Made by a program: the position numbers and the translations under genes. The notes under the pieces are model-generated. The model was not told the origin of the DNA. It worked only from the letters and a program-made list of their open reading frames with translations, and searched no databases. A stretch of DNA of 64,000 bases, from NCBI RefSeq assembly GCF_004114425.1, contig NZ_RDQF01000015.1, forward strand, positions 1 through 64,000, written 5' to 3'. How positions within the stretch are numbered: the first letter of the stretch is position 1; the number at the start of each line of letters is the position of its first letter. Source of the DNA: Bradyrhizobium vignae. Lineage in GTDB: Bacteria > Pseudomonadota > Alphaproteobacteria > Rhizobiales > Xanthobacteraceae. Positions 35,272-43,918 of the stretch are shown here, one piece after another.

Positions 35272-35424
35272 ATGCCCACAGCTACAGCACTCAGAGCTTC
35301 GACGGCGAGCCCACTTCCCCCGCCGGCTCAGGAAGTAACGCCGATGAAGTGGACCACTCCATGCATCGTCGAGGTCGCCGTCGGCCTGGAAATCAACTCT
35401 TACGCGCGCGCCGAGCTGAACTAA
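35272..35424 (+). CDS. pqqA: PQQ precursor peptide PqqA (orphan copy)
   Basis: The 50-residue peptide ends with the PqqA core MKWTTPCIVEVAVGLEINSY then ARAEL. The Glu and Tyr of EINSY are the residues that PqqE crosslinks and that become pyrroloquinoline quinone. The N-terminal 24 residues are longer than usual; an internal ATG at 35344 would give the common 26-residue form, but the GGAGATCCAG ribosome site favours 35272. No pqqB, C, D or E is in the window, so it must rely on a biosynthetic operon elsewhere. A PQQ dehydrogenase follows directly. Confidence 0.88.
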   Translation: MPTATALRASTASPLPPPAQEVTPMKWTTPCIVEVAVGLEINSYARAELN

Positions 35425-35535
35425 GGCCGGCGATCACTGAGGTGAGCCTCGAGCTCTCGCCGTGAGAACGCTGGGCGGCGGAAGCGGCTCGGGTCGTCGC
35501 TTTTGAAATACTGGATATCCAAAAAGGAGAACGAG

Positions 35536-38001
35536 ATGTCTTCGACAGTACATGTAGGTCCGGAAGCACCGACTCGAGACCGGGCATCAGAGTTGCAGAA
35601 ATACCTCGCGTGGACACCTGCGCTGCTGGGCGGCGTGATCGCCCTGCTCGGTTGCATTCTCGCGGGCGGCGGTGCTTACCTCGCCTCGCTCGGCGGCAGC
35701 CTCTACTACGTTGTGGCCGGCGCGATGCTGATCGCTGCGGGCCTGCTCATGATCAAGGGCAAGATCGCGGGCGTCTACACCTACGTCGGCGCGGTCGTCT
35801 TCACGGCGGTGTGGAGCTTTTGGGAGGTCGGCCTGTCTGGCTGGGAGCTGATCCCGCGGCTTGTCGGACCTTTCGTCCTGCTCGTGCTGGCAATCCTGGT
35901 GGCTCCGGTACTCGACCGAGCGATGGGACGGCGCGCACGCAATTTGGGCCTCGCGGGCTCCGGCTTCTTCGTCGCGGCCCTCGCGGTTCTCATCCCGATC
36001 TTCAATCAGCAGGCGGCGCCGAACCAGCTCCCTGAGGCGCACGCAAACGCCCCCTTCGCGGATTCCGCCTATGCGCCCAAGAAGGGTGAGTGGAACGCCT
36101 ATGGCGGCGGTCAGAGCGCACAGCGCTTTTCGGACCTTGCGCAGATCACGCCCGCGAATGCCAAGGACCTCAGGCGCGTATGGACCTTCCACACGGGCGA
36201 CATTCCGAAGAAATACGGATCGGAATTGACGCCGCTCAAGATCGGCAATGCGATCTACGGCTGCACGCCGATGAACAAATTGTTCAAGCTGAATGCGGCG
36301 ACCGGCCAGAAGGAGTGGATGTACGATCCCGAGGTTCCGGCGGCCTGGGTGCCCTACACGGCGGCCTGCCGCGGTGTGGCATACTATGAGAACCCCAAGG
36401 CCGCAGCCGGCGAGGCCTGCGCGGCACGCATCATCGAGGGAACGCTCGACATGCGCCTGATTGCTGTGGACGCCAAGACGGGCCAGCCGTGCCAGGATTT
36501 TGGCAAGAACGGCGCCGCCGATCTCAAGGTCGGACTTGCGCAGAAGGATAGCGCCAATGGCGCCATCACGCCCGTCGTTCCGGGCACGGCGGCCATCACT
36601 GGCGTCCCTGTCATCGTGCACGGGGTCGTCGTGACCGGGCATCAGGTGCTCGATGGTCAACGCCGCTGGGCAGCATCGGGCGTCATCCGCGGCTACGATG
36701 CTGTCACGGGTGAATTGCGCTTTGCCTGGGACATCAACCAGCCGGAGGTGACGAAGCTGCCGCCGGACGGCAAGCCGTACTCGCTGGGCACACCGAACAT
36801 GTGGACGACCGCTGTCGGTGACGAGAAGCTCGGCCTCGTCTACTTGCCGATGGGCAATTCGGCGGGCGACTACTACACCTCGCTGCGCTCGGATGAGGAG
36901 AAGAAGTACAGCTCAGCACTGGTCGCGCTCGATGTGGAGACGGGCAAGCCGCGCTGGGTGTACCAGACCGTGCATAACGACGTGTGGGACTACGACCTCG
37001 GCTCTCAGCCGACTCTGGTCGAATTCCCCACCACCGGCGGCAAGGTGCCCGCGGTCTTGCTGCCGACCAAGCAAGGCGACATGTTCGTGCTCGACCGTGC
37101 CACCGGCAAGCCGCTGCACCAGGTCGACGAAGTTGCCGTCCCGCAGGGCGGCGCCGAGCCCGACCAGCGCTCTCCAACGCAGCCGTTCTCGCGTTACCAC
37201 ACGCTGCGCAAGCCCGACCTGGTCGAGCACGACATGTGGGGCATCTCGCCGATCGACCAGATGATCTGCCGGATCAACTTCAAGCGTGCTCGCTATGAGG
37301 GCCCGTTCACTCCGCCGGAGCTCGACCGTCACAACCTCGAATATCCCGGCTACAACGGCGGGTCGGACTGGGGCAGCGTCGCCGTCGATCCTCAGCGCGG
37401 GGTGATCATCGCGAACTACAACGACATGCCCAACTACGACAAGCTTGTCACTCGCAAGGACGCGGACGCGATGGGTCTGTTCCCCGCCGGTGATCCGCGT
37501 GCAGCCGGAAGCGCCTCGAGCGCTGAAGGCGCCGGCGCACAGACGGGAACGCCCTATGGCATCCTCGTCAACGCGGGCTGGCAGATGCCGACCGGCGTGC
37601 TCTGCACGCGCCCTCCTTACGGCGGCATCCGTGCCATCGATCTCGCCACCGGTAAGACGCTGTGGGATCGCCCGTTCGGTTCGGCCCGGCGAAACGGCCC
37701 GTTCGGCCTGCCGACCTTCATTCCGCTCGAGATCGGCACGCCGAACAACGGCGGCTCCGTGGTGACGGCAGGCGGCTTGATCTTCATCTCGGCAGCGACC
37801 GACGATCTGATCAAGGCGATCGACATCAAGACCGGTGAGATCGTCTGGAGTGACGTGCTCCCCGCCGGCGGCCAGGCTGCACCGATCGTGTACGAGCAGG
37901 ATGGCAAGGAGTACGTGGTCATCATGGCGGGCGGCCATCACTTCATGATGACGCCTCCGGGCGACTCTCTGATCGCCTACGCTCTGCCCGACAAGAAGTA
38001 G
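35536..38001 (+). CDS. Membrane-bound PQQ-dependent dehydrogenase (glucose/quinate type)
   Basis: This 821-residue protein has an N-terminal anchor of about five membrane helices (roughly residues 25-160), then a periplasmic eight-bladed PQQ propeller. Motifs include FADSAYAPKKGEWNAYGGGQ near the start of the propeller, TAACRGVAYYE, QTVHNDVWDYDLGSQPTLVE with the probable active-site Asp, and repeated tryptophan-docking blades. It oxidises a sugar or quinate/shikimate-type polyol and passes electrons to ubiquinone. The substrate is not decided here. The start at 35536 follows AAAGGAGAACGAG. It is fed by the adjacent pqqA. Confidence 0.92.
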   Translation: MSSTVHVGPEAPTRDRASELQKYLAWTPALLGGVIALLGCILAGGGAYLASLGGSLYYVVAGAMLIAAGLLMIKGKIAGVYTYVGAVVFTAVWSFWEVGLSGWELIPRLVGPFVLLVLAILVAPVLDRAMGRRARNLGLAGSGFFVAALAVLIPIFNQQAAPNQLPEAHANAPFADSAYAPKKGEWNAYGGGQSAQRFSDLAQITPANAKDLRRVWTFHTGDIPKKYGSELTPLKIGNAIYGCTPMNKLFKLNAATGQKEWMYDPEVPAAWVPYTAACRGVAYYENPKAAAGEACAARIIEGTLDMRLIAVDAKTGQPCQDFGKNGAADLKVGLAQKDSANGAITPVVPGTAAITGVPVIVHGVVVTGHQVLDGQRRWAASGVIRGYDAVTGELRFAWDINQPEVTKLPPDGKPYSLGTPNMWTTAVGDEKLGLVYLPMGNSAGDYYTSLRSDEEKKYSSALVALDVETGKPRWVYQTVHNDVWDYDLGSQPTLVEFPTTGGKVPAVLLPTKQGDMFVLDRATGKPLHQVDEVAVPQGGAEPDQRSPTQPFSRYHTLRKPDLVEHDMWGISPIDQMICRINFKRARYEGPFTPPELDRHNLEYPGYNGGSDWGSVAVDPQRGVIIANYNDMPNYDKLVTRKDADAMGLFPAGDPRAAGSASSAEGAGAQTGTPYGILVNAGWQMPTGVLCTRPPYGGIRAIDLATGKTLWDRPFGSARRNGPFGLPTFIPLEIGTPNNGGSVVTAGGLIFISAATDDLIKAIDIKTGEIVWSDVLPAGGQAAPIVYEQDGKEYVVIMAGGHHFMMTPPGDSLIAYALPDKK

Positions 38002-38018
38002 GAGTACGCAATCTCCGC

Positions 38019-38048
38019 AACGCGCGGCATCACCCGATGCCGCGCGTT
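38019..38048 (+). terminator. Strong hairpin after the PQQ dehydrogenase
   Basis: Perfect 12-bp arms AACGCGCGGCAT (38019-38030) and its complement (38037-38048) enclose a 6-base loop. They lie 18 bp after the stop and are followed by GTGCTGTTT. This is a likely intrinsic terminator with a modest T-tract. Confidence 0.75.
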
Positions 38049-38113
38049 GTGCTGTTTAGAGAAGAAAGACAGCTTCAAGCCAACCGACTCGCGCGCTCGC
38101 TCCTTCGCAACGA

Positions 38114-38143
38114 TTTGGCACGATTTGTTGCGCTTCACTCGCG
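38114..38143 (+). promoter_or_regulatory. Shared upstream element, copy 5
   Basis: TTTG at 38114, TTTG at 38124, nine bases, ACTCGCG at 38137-38143. It ends 58 bp before the DUF3551 gene. This and copy 4 are the most alike pair, extending through the ribosome site. Confidence 0.75.
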
Positions 38144-38201
38144 CTCACAGCACATCCGGATCAAATTGCATCCAACGCAGGCTTGGTGAAAGGAGATCCA
38201 G

Positions 38202-38519
38202 ATGACCACCGCCGTGTTGAAAGCAATGACTATTCCTACTGCCGCTTTGGCCGCCGCGATCGCTTTCGCTGCGCTGCTGCCCGCAGCGCGCGCCGGCGAA
38301 TATTGCAGCCGGGATACCGACTACATGACCGACTGCAGCTTCAGCTCGATGGAGATGTGCGAGGCATCGCGCTCAGGTCGCGGCGGAGAGTGCTTCAGCG
38401 AGCCAGCCCTTGCGGGCAACGGCATCGCAACCGTCGACCGCAATGTCTACGCCTACTCACCTAGTTCAGTTCACCACGAGCGCACAGGGCGCCGCTTGAT
38501 CTCGAAGACTAACAACTGA
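38202..38519 (+). CDS. DUF3551 small exported protein
   Basis: This 105-residue protein has a signal peptide (MTIPTAALAAAIAFAALLPA, cleaved near ARA). The mature domain has the DUF3551 pattern of paired cysteines: YCSRDTDYMTDCSFSSMEMC, then ASRSGRGGECFSEP. Proteins of this family abound in Bradyrhizobium and are thought to be periplasmic; their role is unknown. A GGAGATCCAG ribosome site precedes the ATG. Confidence 0.82.
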   Translation: MTTAVLKAMTIPTAALAAAIAFAALLPAARAGEYCSRDTDYMTDCSFSSMEMCEASRSGRGGECFSEPALAGNGIATVDRNVYAYSPSSVHHERTGRRLISKTNN

Positions 38520-38603
38520 GCACGAACAATCCGGCCACACCAATCGCAACAGCCTCGTTGGCCAGCGCGCCACCGAGCCCTGAGCGTAGTACTGAGGAAA
38601 GAC

Positions 38604-39504
38604 ATGACCGTACTTCAAGAAACCAAATCGAAGACCTCATCGGGCACCACTCGCTCCGGCCGACTGTTCGTTCTCGAACTGAGCGGTGACCGCATTCACT
38701 CGATGAATCCCGATGGTTCCGACCGCAAGGTCATCGTTACCGACGGCCGCCTCCCCGACGGCATCGTCGTGGATGTAGAGGCGGGTCACATCTATTGGAC
38801 CAACATGGGCGTCCCCCCTCTCAACGACGGGTCCATCGAGCGCGCCGACCTCGACGGCGGGAATCGCAAGGTCATCGTCCCGCAGGGCGTCACCCACACG
38901 CCGAAGCAGATCCACCTCGATAAGGAGAACGGCAAGCTCTACTGGTGCGACCGCGAGGGCATGCGCGTGATGCGTGCCAATCTCGATGGCTCGCAGGTCG
39001 AGACGCTGGTCCAAACCGGTCTCGGCGACAACGACGCGCACGATCAAAACCTGTGGTGCGTCGGGATCACCATCGATCCGAAGTTCAAGAAAATCTACTG
39101 GACGCAGAAGGGCCCCGACAACGGCGAGCAGGGCCGCATCTTCCGCGCCGAAGGGCGAGACCCCGACGAACCGTTCCGACATCGAGGTGCTGTTCGATCG
39201 TCTGCCGGAGCCGATCGACCTCGAGCTCGATGTGGCGAACCGTGTCCTCTACTGGACCGATCGCGGCGATCCGCCGCGCGGCAACACGGTAAATCGCGCG
39301 CCGATCGACACGAAGGCGACACCGGAGATCGTCGTCACGCACTTGATGGAAACCATCGGCATCGCGCTCGACGTGCCTGGCGACCGGATGTTCGTCACCG
39401 ACTTCGCTGGCTCGGTCTATTCCGCCGATCTCGATGGCAAGAACCAGCGCAACTTCCTCTACGCCCAGGGCAATCTCACCGGCATCGCCTACGCCGAAAT
39501 CTGA
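38604..39504 (+). pseudogene. YWTD/NHL-type beta-propeller gene, frameshifted
   Basis: The first half (from MTVLQETKSKTSSG) shows propeller repeats with LYWCDREGMRVMRANLDGSQ and KIYWTQKGPD. Near 39162 the frame shifts: the protein resumes in another frame as RSDIEVLFDRLPEPIDLELD, then LYWTDRGDPPRGN, to a stop at 39504. About a dozen bases (not a multiple of three) seem to be missing after IFRA. Homologues resemble low-density lipoprotein receptor YWTD repeats in bacterial proteins. It sits at the head of the acyl-CoA cluster. A sequencing error is possible; without one the gene is broken. Confidence 0.7.
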
Positions 39505-39525
39505 CGCACTATTCGGAGACATGAC

Positions 39526-40503
39526 ATGACCAACACCAAACCCATTCGCCGCATCGCCATCATCGGCACCGGCGTGATCGGCGCGAGCTGGACCTCGCTG
39601 TTTCTCGCCAAGGGACTGCAGGTTGTCGCAACCGACCCCGCGCCGAACGCAGAGGCCTCGCTGCGCAAGTTCGTGGACACGGCCTGGCCGGCGCTCAAGC
39701 GCTTGGGCCTGTCGGCGGGAGCGTCGCAGTCGAACCTCAAGTTCACGGCAGATCTCGCGCAGGCGGTCGCCGGCATCGACGTCGTCCAGGAGAACGGGCC
39801 CGAGCGAATCGATTTCAAACAAAAGCTCTACGGGCAGCTCGACGAGCTGCTGCCACCCGAGGTGATCATCGCATCGAGCTCCTCGGGGCTCACCATGAGC
39901 GAGATCCAGAAGGGCGCCGCGGCGCACCCCGAGCGCTGCGTCATCGGCCATCCGTTCAATCCGCCGCACCTAATCCCGCTGACCGAGATCGTCGGCGGAG
40001 CGAAGACCTCGGAAGCGACAATCCAGCGCGCGGAGGAATTCTACACGTCGATCGGGCAAAAGACGGTGCGCGTCAAGAAGGAGCTGCCCGGCCACGTCGC
40101 CAACCGGTTGCAGTCCGCAGTGGCGCGCGAGGTCTACTATCTTGTCGCCGAGGGCGTGGTGAGCGCCGCCGACGTCGACACCGCCCTCTCCTGGGGCCCG
40201 GGCCTGCGTTGGGGAATCATGGGCAACCTGATGCTCAATCATCTCGGCGGCGGCCCGGGCGGCATCGAGCATTTCTTCCATCAGTTCTCGGAGCCGATGA
40301 CGGCCTGGTGGAAGACCCTCGGCTCACCCGTGCTGACGCCGGACGTGCAGCAGAAGCTCATCGACAGCGTCCATGCCGAAGTTGGTTCGCGCACCGTCGC
40401 GGAGCTGGAGGCGGAGCGCGACGAAGTCCTGCTCGGTCTGATCGAGCTGCGCAACAAGGTCGCGAAGTCGGCCCAAATGAAATCGATCGAGCCGGTCGCC
40501 TAA
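39526..40503 (+). CDS. 3-Hydroxyacyl-CoA dehydrogenase-family enzyme (carnitine dehydrogenase-like)
   Basis: The 325-residue NAD-dependent enzyme has an N-terminal Rossmann fold (RIAIIGTGVIGASWTSLFLA), the VQENGPERIDFKQKLYG segment, SSSSGLTMSEIQ, and the catalytic-histidine motif GHPFNPPHLIPLTEIVGG. A C-terminal helical dimer domain follows. This pattern fits L-carnitine dehydrogenase and lambda-crystallin-like members rather than the large FadB type. The chain is normal length. It opens a five-gene same-strand run of acyl-CoA enzymes. Confidence 0.88.
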   Translation: MTNTKPIRRIAIIGTGVIGASWTSLFLAKGLQVVATDPAPNAEASLRKFVDTAWPALKRLGLSAGASQSNLKFTADLAQAVAGIDVVQENGPERIDFKQKLYGQLDELLPPEVIIASSSSGLTMSEIQKGAAAHPERCVIGHPFNPPHLIPLTEIVGGAKTSEATIQRAEEFYTSIGQKTVRVKKELPGHVANRLQSAVAREVYYLVAEGVVSAADVDTALSWGPGLRWGIMGNLMLNHLGGGPGGIEHFFHQFSEPMTAWWKTLGSPVLTPDVQQKLIDSVHAEVGSRTVAELEAERDEVLLGLIELRNKVAKSAQMKSIEPVA

Positions 40504-40572
40504 GCGCGACCGGTCATCCAGCTGAAGTCCTCACTTTATCGGCTTTCAAGCCGCGACAACAGGAGTCCCAAA

Positions 40573-41775
40573 ATGCTGACTAAAACCTCGAAGCCGCTAC
40601 CGGCGCCGAACAGCGATTTTTACAACTACGCCGACCTCCTGAATCCCGAGGAACGCGCGATCCATCAGAGGGTGCGCACGTTCATGGAGTCCAAAGTCGC
40701 GCCGATCATCAACAAGTACTGGGTCGAGGACGCGTTTCCGTTCGAGCTGGTGCCCTTGGTTAAGGAGCTGAACCTCGGCGGCCTCGGCATCCAGGGGTAC
40801 GGCTGCGCCGGTGGCAATCAATTGCTGGTCGGCCTCATTGGAGTAGAAATGGCGCGGGTCGATGCCTCATTCGCGACCTTCTTCGGCGTCCACAACTTCC
40901 TGGCGATGGGTTCCATCCAGGTCGCTGGATCGGAGGAGCAGAAACAAAAATGGCTGCCGCCGATGGCGCGCATGGAAAAGATCGGCTGCTTCGGCCTGAC
41001 CGAGCCGCTGGTCGGCTCGGGAGCGGGTGGCGGCCTGACCACGACCGCTAAGCGCGAGGGCGACACCTGGGTCCTCAACGGCCAGAAGCGGTGGATCGGC
41101 AATGCGCCCTGGTGCGATATCTCGATCATCTGGGCGAAAGACGTCGACGACAACCAGGTCAAGGGCTTCATCGTCGAGAACAAGAACACGCCCGGCTTCA
41201 GCGTCGAGAAGATGGAGAACAAGATGGCGCTCAAGGTGGTCCAGAACGGTCAAATCACGATGAAGGACTGCCGGGTGCCGGACGCAAATCATCTGGCATC
41301 GGGCACCCAGTCCTTCCGCGACACCGCGCGCGTGCTGCGTGGGACGCGGTACTACGTGGGCTGGGAATCGACGGGATGCGCGATGGGCGCCTACGAGCAC
41401 GCGCTCAAATACACGCAGGAGCGATTGCAGTTCGGAAAGCCGGTCGCCTCGTTCCAGCTCATTCAGGACCTCCTTGCGAAGATGCTCGCCAACATCACCG
41501 CCTGCCAGGGCATGGTGGTTCGCACGGCCCAGCTCGCCGACGAAGGCAAGCTGACGGACCAGCAAGCCGCGCTTTCGAAGGCGTTCTGCACGGCCAAGGC
41601 GCGTGAGACGGTCTCCTGGGCGCGAGAGGTGCTCGGCGGCAACGGCATTATCGTCGACTACAACGTCGCGCGCTTCTTTGCTGATGCCGAGGCGCTCTAT
41701 TCCTACGAGGGCACCTACCAGATGCAGAACCTGATCGTCGGCAAGGCGATCACCGGGTTCAGCGCCTTCGTCTAA
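40573..41775 (+). CDS. Acyl-CoA dehydrogenase (glutaryl-CoA dehydrogenase-like)
   Basis: This 400-residue FAD enzyme has the three-domain acyl-CoA dehydrogenase fold: IGCFGLTEPLVGSGAGGGLT, NGQKRWIGNAPWCDISIIWA, QRLQFGKP-like flavin contacts (ERLQFGKPVASFQLIQD), and the catalytic Glu in YSYEGTYQMQ near residue 379. That Glu position matches glutaryl-CoA and short-chain members. It probably oxidises a carboxylated or branched acyl-CoA in the cluster's pathway. A ribosome site (ACAGGAGTCCCAAA) precedes the ATG. Confidence 0.9.
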   Translation: MLTKTSKPLPAPNSDFYNYADLLNPEERAIHQRVRTFMESKVAPIINKYWVEDAFPFELVPLVKELNLGGLGIQGYGCAGGNQLLVGLIGVEMARVDASFATFFGVHNFLAMGSIQVAGSEEQKQKWLPPMARMEKIGCFGLTEPLVGSGAGGGLTTTAKREGDTWVLNGQKRWIGNAPWCDISIIWAKDVDDNQVKGFIVENKNTPGFSVEKMENKMALKVVQNGQITMKDCRVPDANHLASGTQSFRDTARVLRGTRYYVGWESTGCAMGAYEHALKYTQERLQFGKPVASFQLIQDLLAKMLANITACQGMVVRTAQLADEGKLTDQQAALSKAFCTAKARETVSWAREVLGGNGIIVDYNVARFFADAEALYSYEGTYQMQNLIVGKAITGFSAFV

Positions 41776-41836
41776 TATCCTGAAGCGCGCCGGAGCGCTT
41801 TGCGCCGGCTCGCCACCTCCAAAAAGAGAGATCAAC

Positions 41837-42634
41837 ATGTCATCGACAACACCGACACTCGCAAACGTGCTCTACGAAAAGCGTGGTGCGATCGCCTATG
41901 TGACCATCAACCGGCCCAAGGTGCTCAACGCCCTGAACACGCCAACCTGGAAGGATTTGCGCACGGCCTTCGAGGCTGCACGGGACGACGCTGCGGTGCG
42001 CGGCCTCATCCTCACCGGCGCGGGCGAGAAGGCATTCATCGCCGGCGCCGACATCAGCGAGCTCGCGCATGCGAGTGCGATCGACGCCGAACGGTCCAGC
42101 CGCTACGGGCAGGAGGTGCTCGATCTCGTCGAGAATCTCGGCAAGCCGGTGATCGCGGCAATCAACGGCTTTGCGCTGGGCGGCGGTTGCGAGACGGCAA
42201 TGGCGTGCACCATCCGCATCGCCGTCGAGCATGCGAAGTTCGGCCAGCCCGAGGTCAAGCTGGGATTGCTTCCCGGCGGCGGCGGCACGCAGCGGCTGCC
42301 GCGCTTGATAGGAAAGGGCCGCGCGCTCCAACTCATTCTGTCCGGAGAGACCATCAGCGCGCAGGAGGCTTATCGCATCGGGCTTGTCAACGAGGTCGTA
42401 CCGGCAGCCGATCTCATCGCGCGTGCGGAAGCCATCCTGAAGATGATCGCTTCGAACGCTCCGATCGCTGTCAAGCAATCGCTCGAAGCGGTGAACAAGG
42501 GAATGGATACGAGCCAGAGCGAGGGCTTCGTCCTCGAAGCGTCCTACTTCGGCCTGTGCGCCGGGACGGAGGACAAGAAGGAGGGCACGTCCGCCTTCCT
42601 CGAAAAGCGCGCCCCGCAGTTCCTGGGCCGCTGA
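41837..42634 (+). CDS. Enoyl-CoA hydratase
   Basis: This 265-residue crotonase has the oxyanion-hole segments AFIAGADISELAHA and INGFALGGGCETAMACTIRI, and the catalytic-glutamate region PEVKLGLLPGGGGTQRLPRL. Both conserved Glu positions expected for hydration are present. It hydrates a 2-enoyl-CoA from the neighbouring dehydrogenase. AAAAGAGAG precedes the ATG. Confidence 0.9.
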   Translation: MSSTTPTLANVLYEKRGAIAYVTINRPKVLNALNTPTWKDLRTAFEAARDDAAVRGLILTGAGEKAFIAGADISELAHASAIDAERSSRYGQEVLDLVENLGKPVIAAINGFALGGGCETAMACTIRIAVEHAKFGQPEVKLGLLPGGGGTQRLPRLIGKGRALQLILSGETISAQEAYRIGLVNEVVPAADLIARAEAILKMIASNAPIAVKQSLEAVNKGMDTSQSEGFVLEASYFGLCAGTEDKKEGTSAFLEKRAPQFLGR

Positions 42635-42662
42635 ACCAGAACGACGATTTAGGAGAGACCCA

Positions 42663-43886
42663 ATGCCAAGCGACAACATCTTTTCCGGACTGAAGGTCGT
42701 CGACTTCTCGACCTACGTTGCGGCTCCCGGCGCCGCCGTGATTCTGTCCGACTTCGGCGCCGACGTCATCAAGGTCGAGCCGCCGAGCGGCGACCCCTGG
42801 AGGCAGGGGCACAGGATCCCGCCGCAGCCGGCGGCAGATGATCCCTACCAGTGGCATCTCGCCAACCGCAACAAGCGCAGCATCACGCTTAACCTGAAAT
42901 CGCCCAGCGCCCAGCAGGTTCTCAAGCAGCTTGTCAAATGGGCCGACGTATTGATCGTCAACACGCCGCACCCCGCGCGCAAGAAATTGAAGCTCGAATA
43001 CGACGATGTGGTGCCGTGGAATCCACGCCTGATCTATGCGGATCTCACCGGCTTCGGCGAAAAGGGGCCAGACGCCGATCTGCCAGGCTTCGACATCACG
43101 TCATACTGGGCGCGCAGCGGCCTGCTGTCGATGACGCGCGATGCTGGCGCGCCGCCGACCTTACCGGTGGGCGGCAGCGGCGACAATGCGACGGCTGTCG
43201 GAATCTATTCGGCGATCGTCACGGCGCTCTACCGCCGCGAGCGCACCGGCAAGGGGGCGTATGTCACGACCTCGCTGCTCGCCGAAGGCGTCTGGTCGGC
43301 GAGCGTTTCGATCCAGGCCGCCTTGTCCGGCGCGAAGTTCTACGGGCTGCACGATCGCATGCATCCGGCCAATGCGGCGTTCAACGTGTATCGCTCCTCA
43401 GACGGCACCTGGTTCGTTCTCATCGTCACCGCCGACAGGTTGGGCGCCGTCGCGAACGCCATCGGCCGCCCGGACCTTCTGACGGATGACCGGTTCTCCG
43501 ATCCGGCGAAGCTGATAGCGAGCATGCCACAGCTCACGGCCATCCTCGACGACGTCTTCGCAGCGCAGCCCATGGCGCATTGGAATGAGGTGTTTAGCGG
43601 CGTGCACGTCACGTTCGGCGCCGTGCGCGGACCGCTAGAGGTCGTCGACGATCCGCAGTTGCGGGCAAACGATATCATCGTTCCGCTCGAAGGCGCCGGT
43701 GGCAAACTCAGCACGACGATCAGCAGTCCGATACAGGTGCACGGTGTTGCCAAGGTCCCTGCCCGGCGCGGACCCGACCTCGGCGAGCACACCGAAGAGA
43801 TCCTGCGCGACCTGGGATTCGACGCCAAAGGCATCGAAGACCTGCGCGCGAGCGACGCCGTACCGAAAGTCAAGGAACACGCCTGA
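42663..43886 (+). CDS. CaiB/BaiF family III CoA-transferase
   Basis: The 407-residue protein has the family III N-terminus (LKVVDFSTYVAAPGAAVILS, DFGADVIKVEPPSGDPWR), NRNKRSITLNLKSP and the catalytic Asp in DLPGFDITSYWARSGL. It moves CoA between acyl-CoA and a carboxylic acid, activating the substrate. With the hydroxyacyl dehydrogenase and acyl-CoA dehydrogenase it could start the pathway. It is not an exact match to CaiB or formyl-CoA transferase by eye. Confidence 0.9.
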   Translation: MPSDNIFSGLKVVDFSTYVAAPGAAVILSDFGADVIKVEPPSGDPWRQGHRIPPQPAADDPYQWHLANRNKRSITLNLKSPSAQQVLKQLVKWADVLIVNTPHPARKKLKLEYDDVVPWNPRLIYADLTGFGEKGPDADLPGFDITSYWARSGLLSMTRDAGAPPTLPVGGSGDNATAVGIYSAIVTALYRRERTGKGAYVTTSLLAEGVWSASVSIQAALSGAKFYGLHDRMHPANAAFNVYRSSDGTWFVLIVTADRLGAVANAIGRPDLLTDDRFSDPAKLIASMPQLTAILDDVFAAQPMAHWNEVFSGVHVTFGAVRGPLEVVDDPQLRANDIIVPLEGAGGKLSTTISSPIQVHGVAKVPARRGPDLGEHTEEILRDLGFDAKGIEDLRASDAVPKVKEHA

Positions 43887-43918
43887 CACAGGACGGACGG
43901 AGAGAAAGGAACAACCCC

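Noticed and set aside
36913..37941. 342-codon minus-strand frame inside the PQQ dehydrogenase
   Set aside because: Shadow of a well-conserved quinoprotein; no family motif.
38113..38143. Sigma-54 (-24/-12) promoter reading of TTGGCACGATTTGTTGC in element copy 5
   Set aside because: TGGCACG is followed by TTGC with one base too many. The other copies vary at these positions while keeping the TTTG period and the ACTCGCG, so the shared pattern is not a sigma-54 site.
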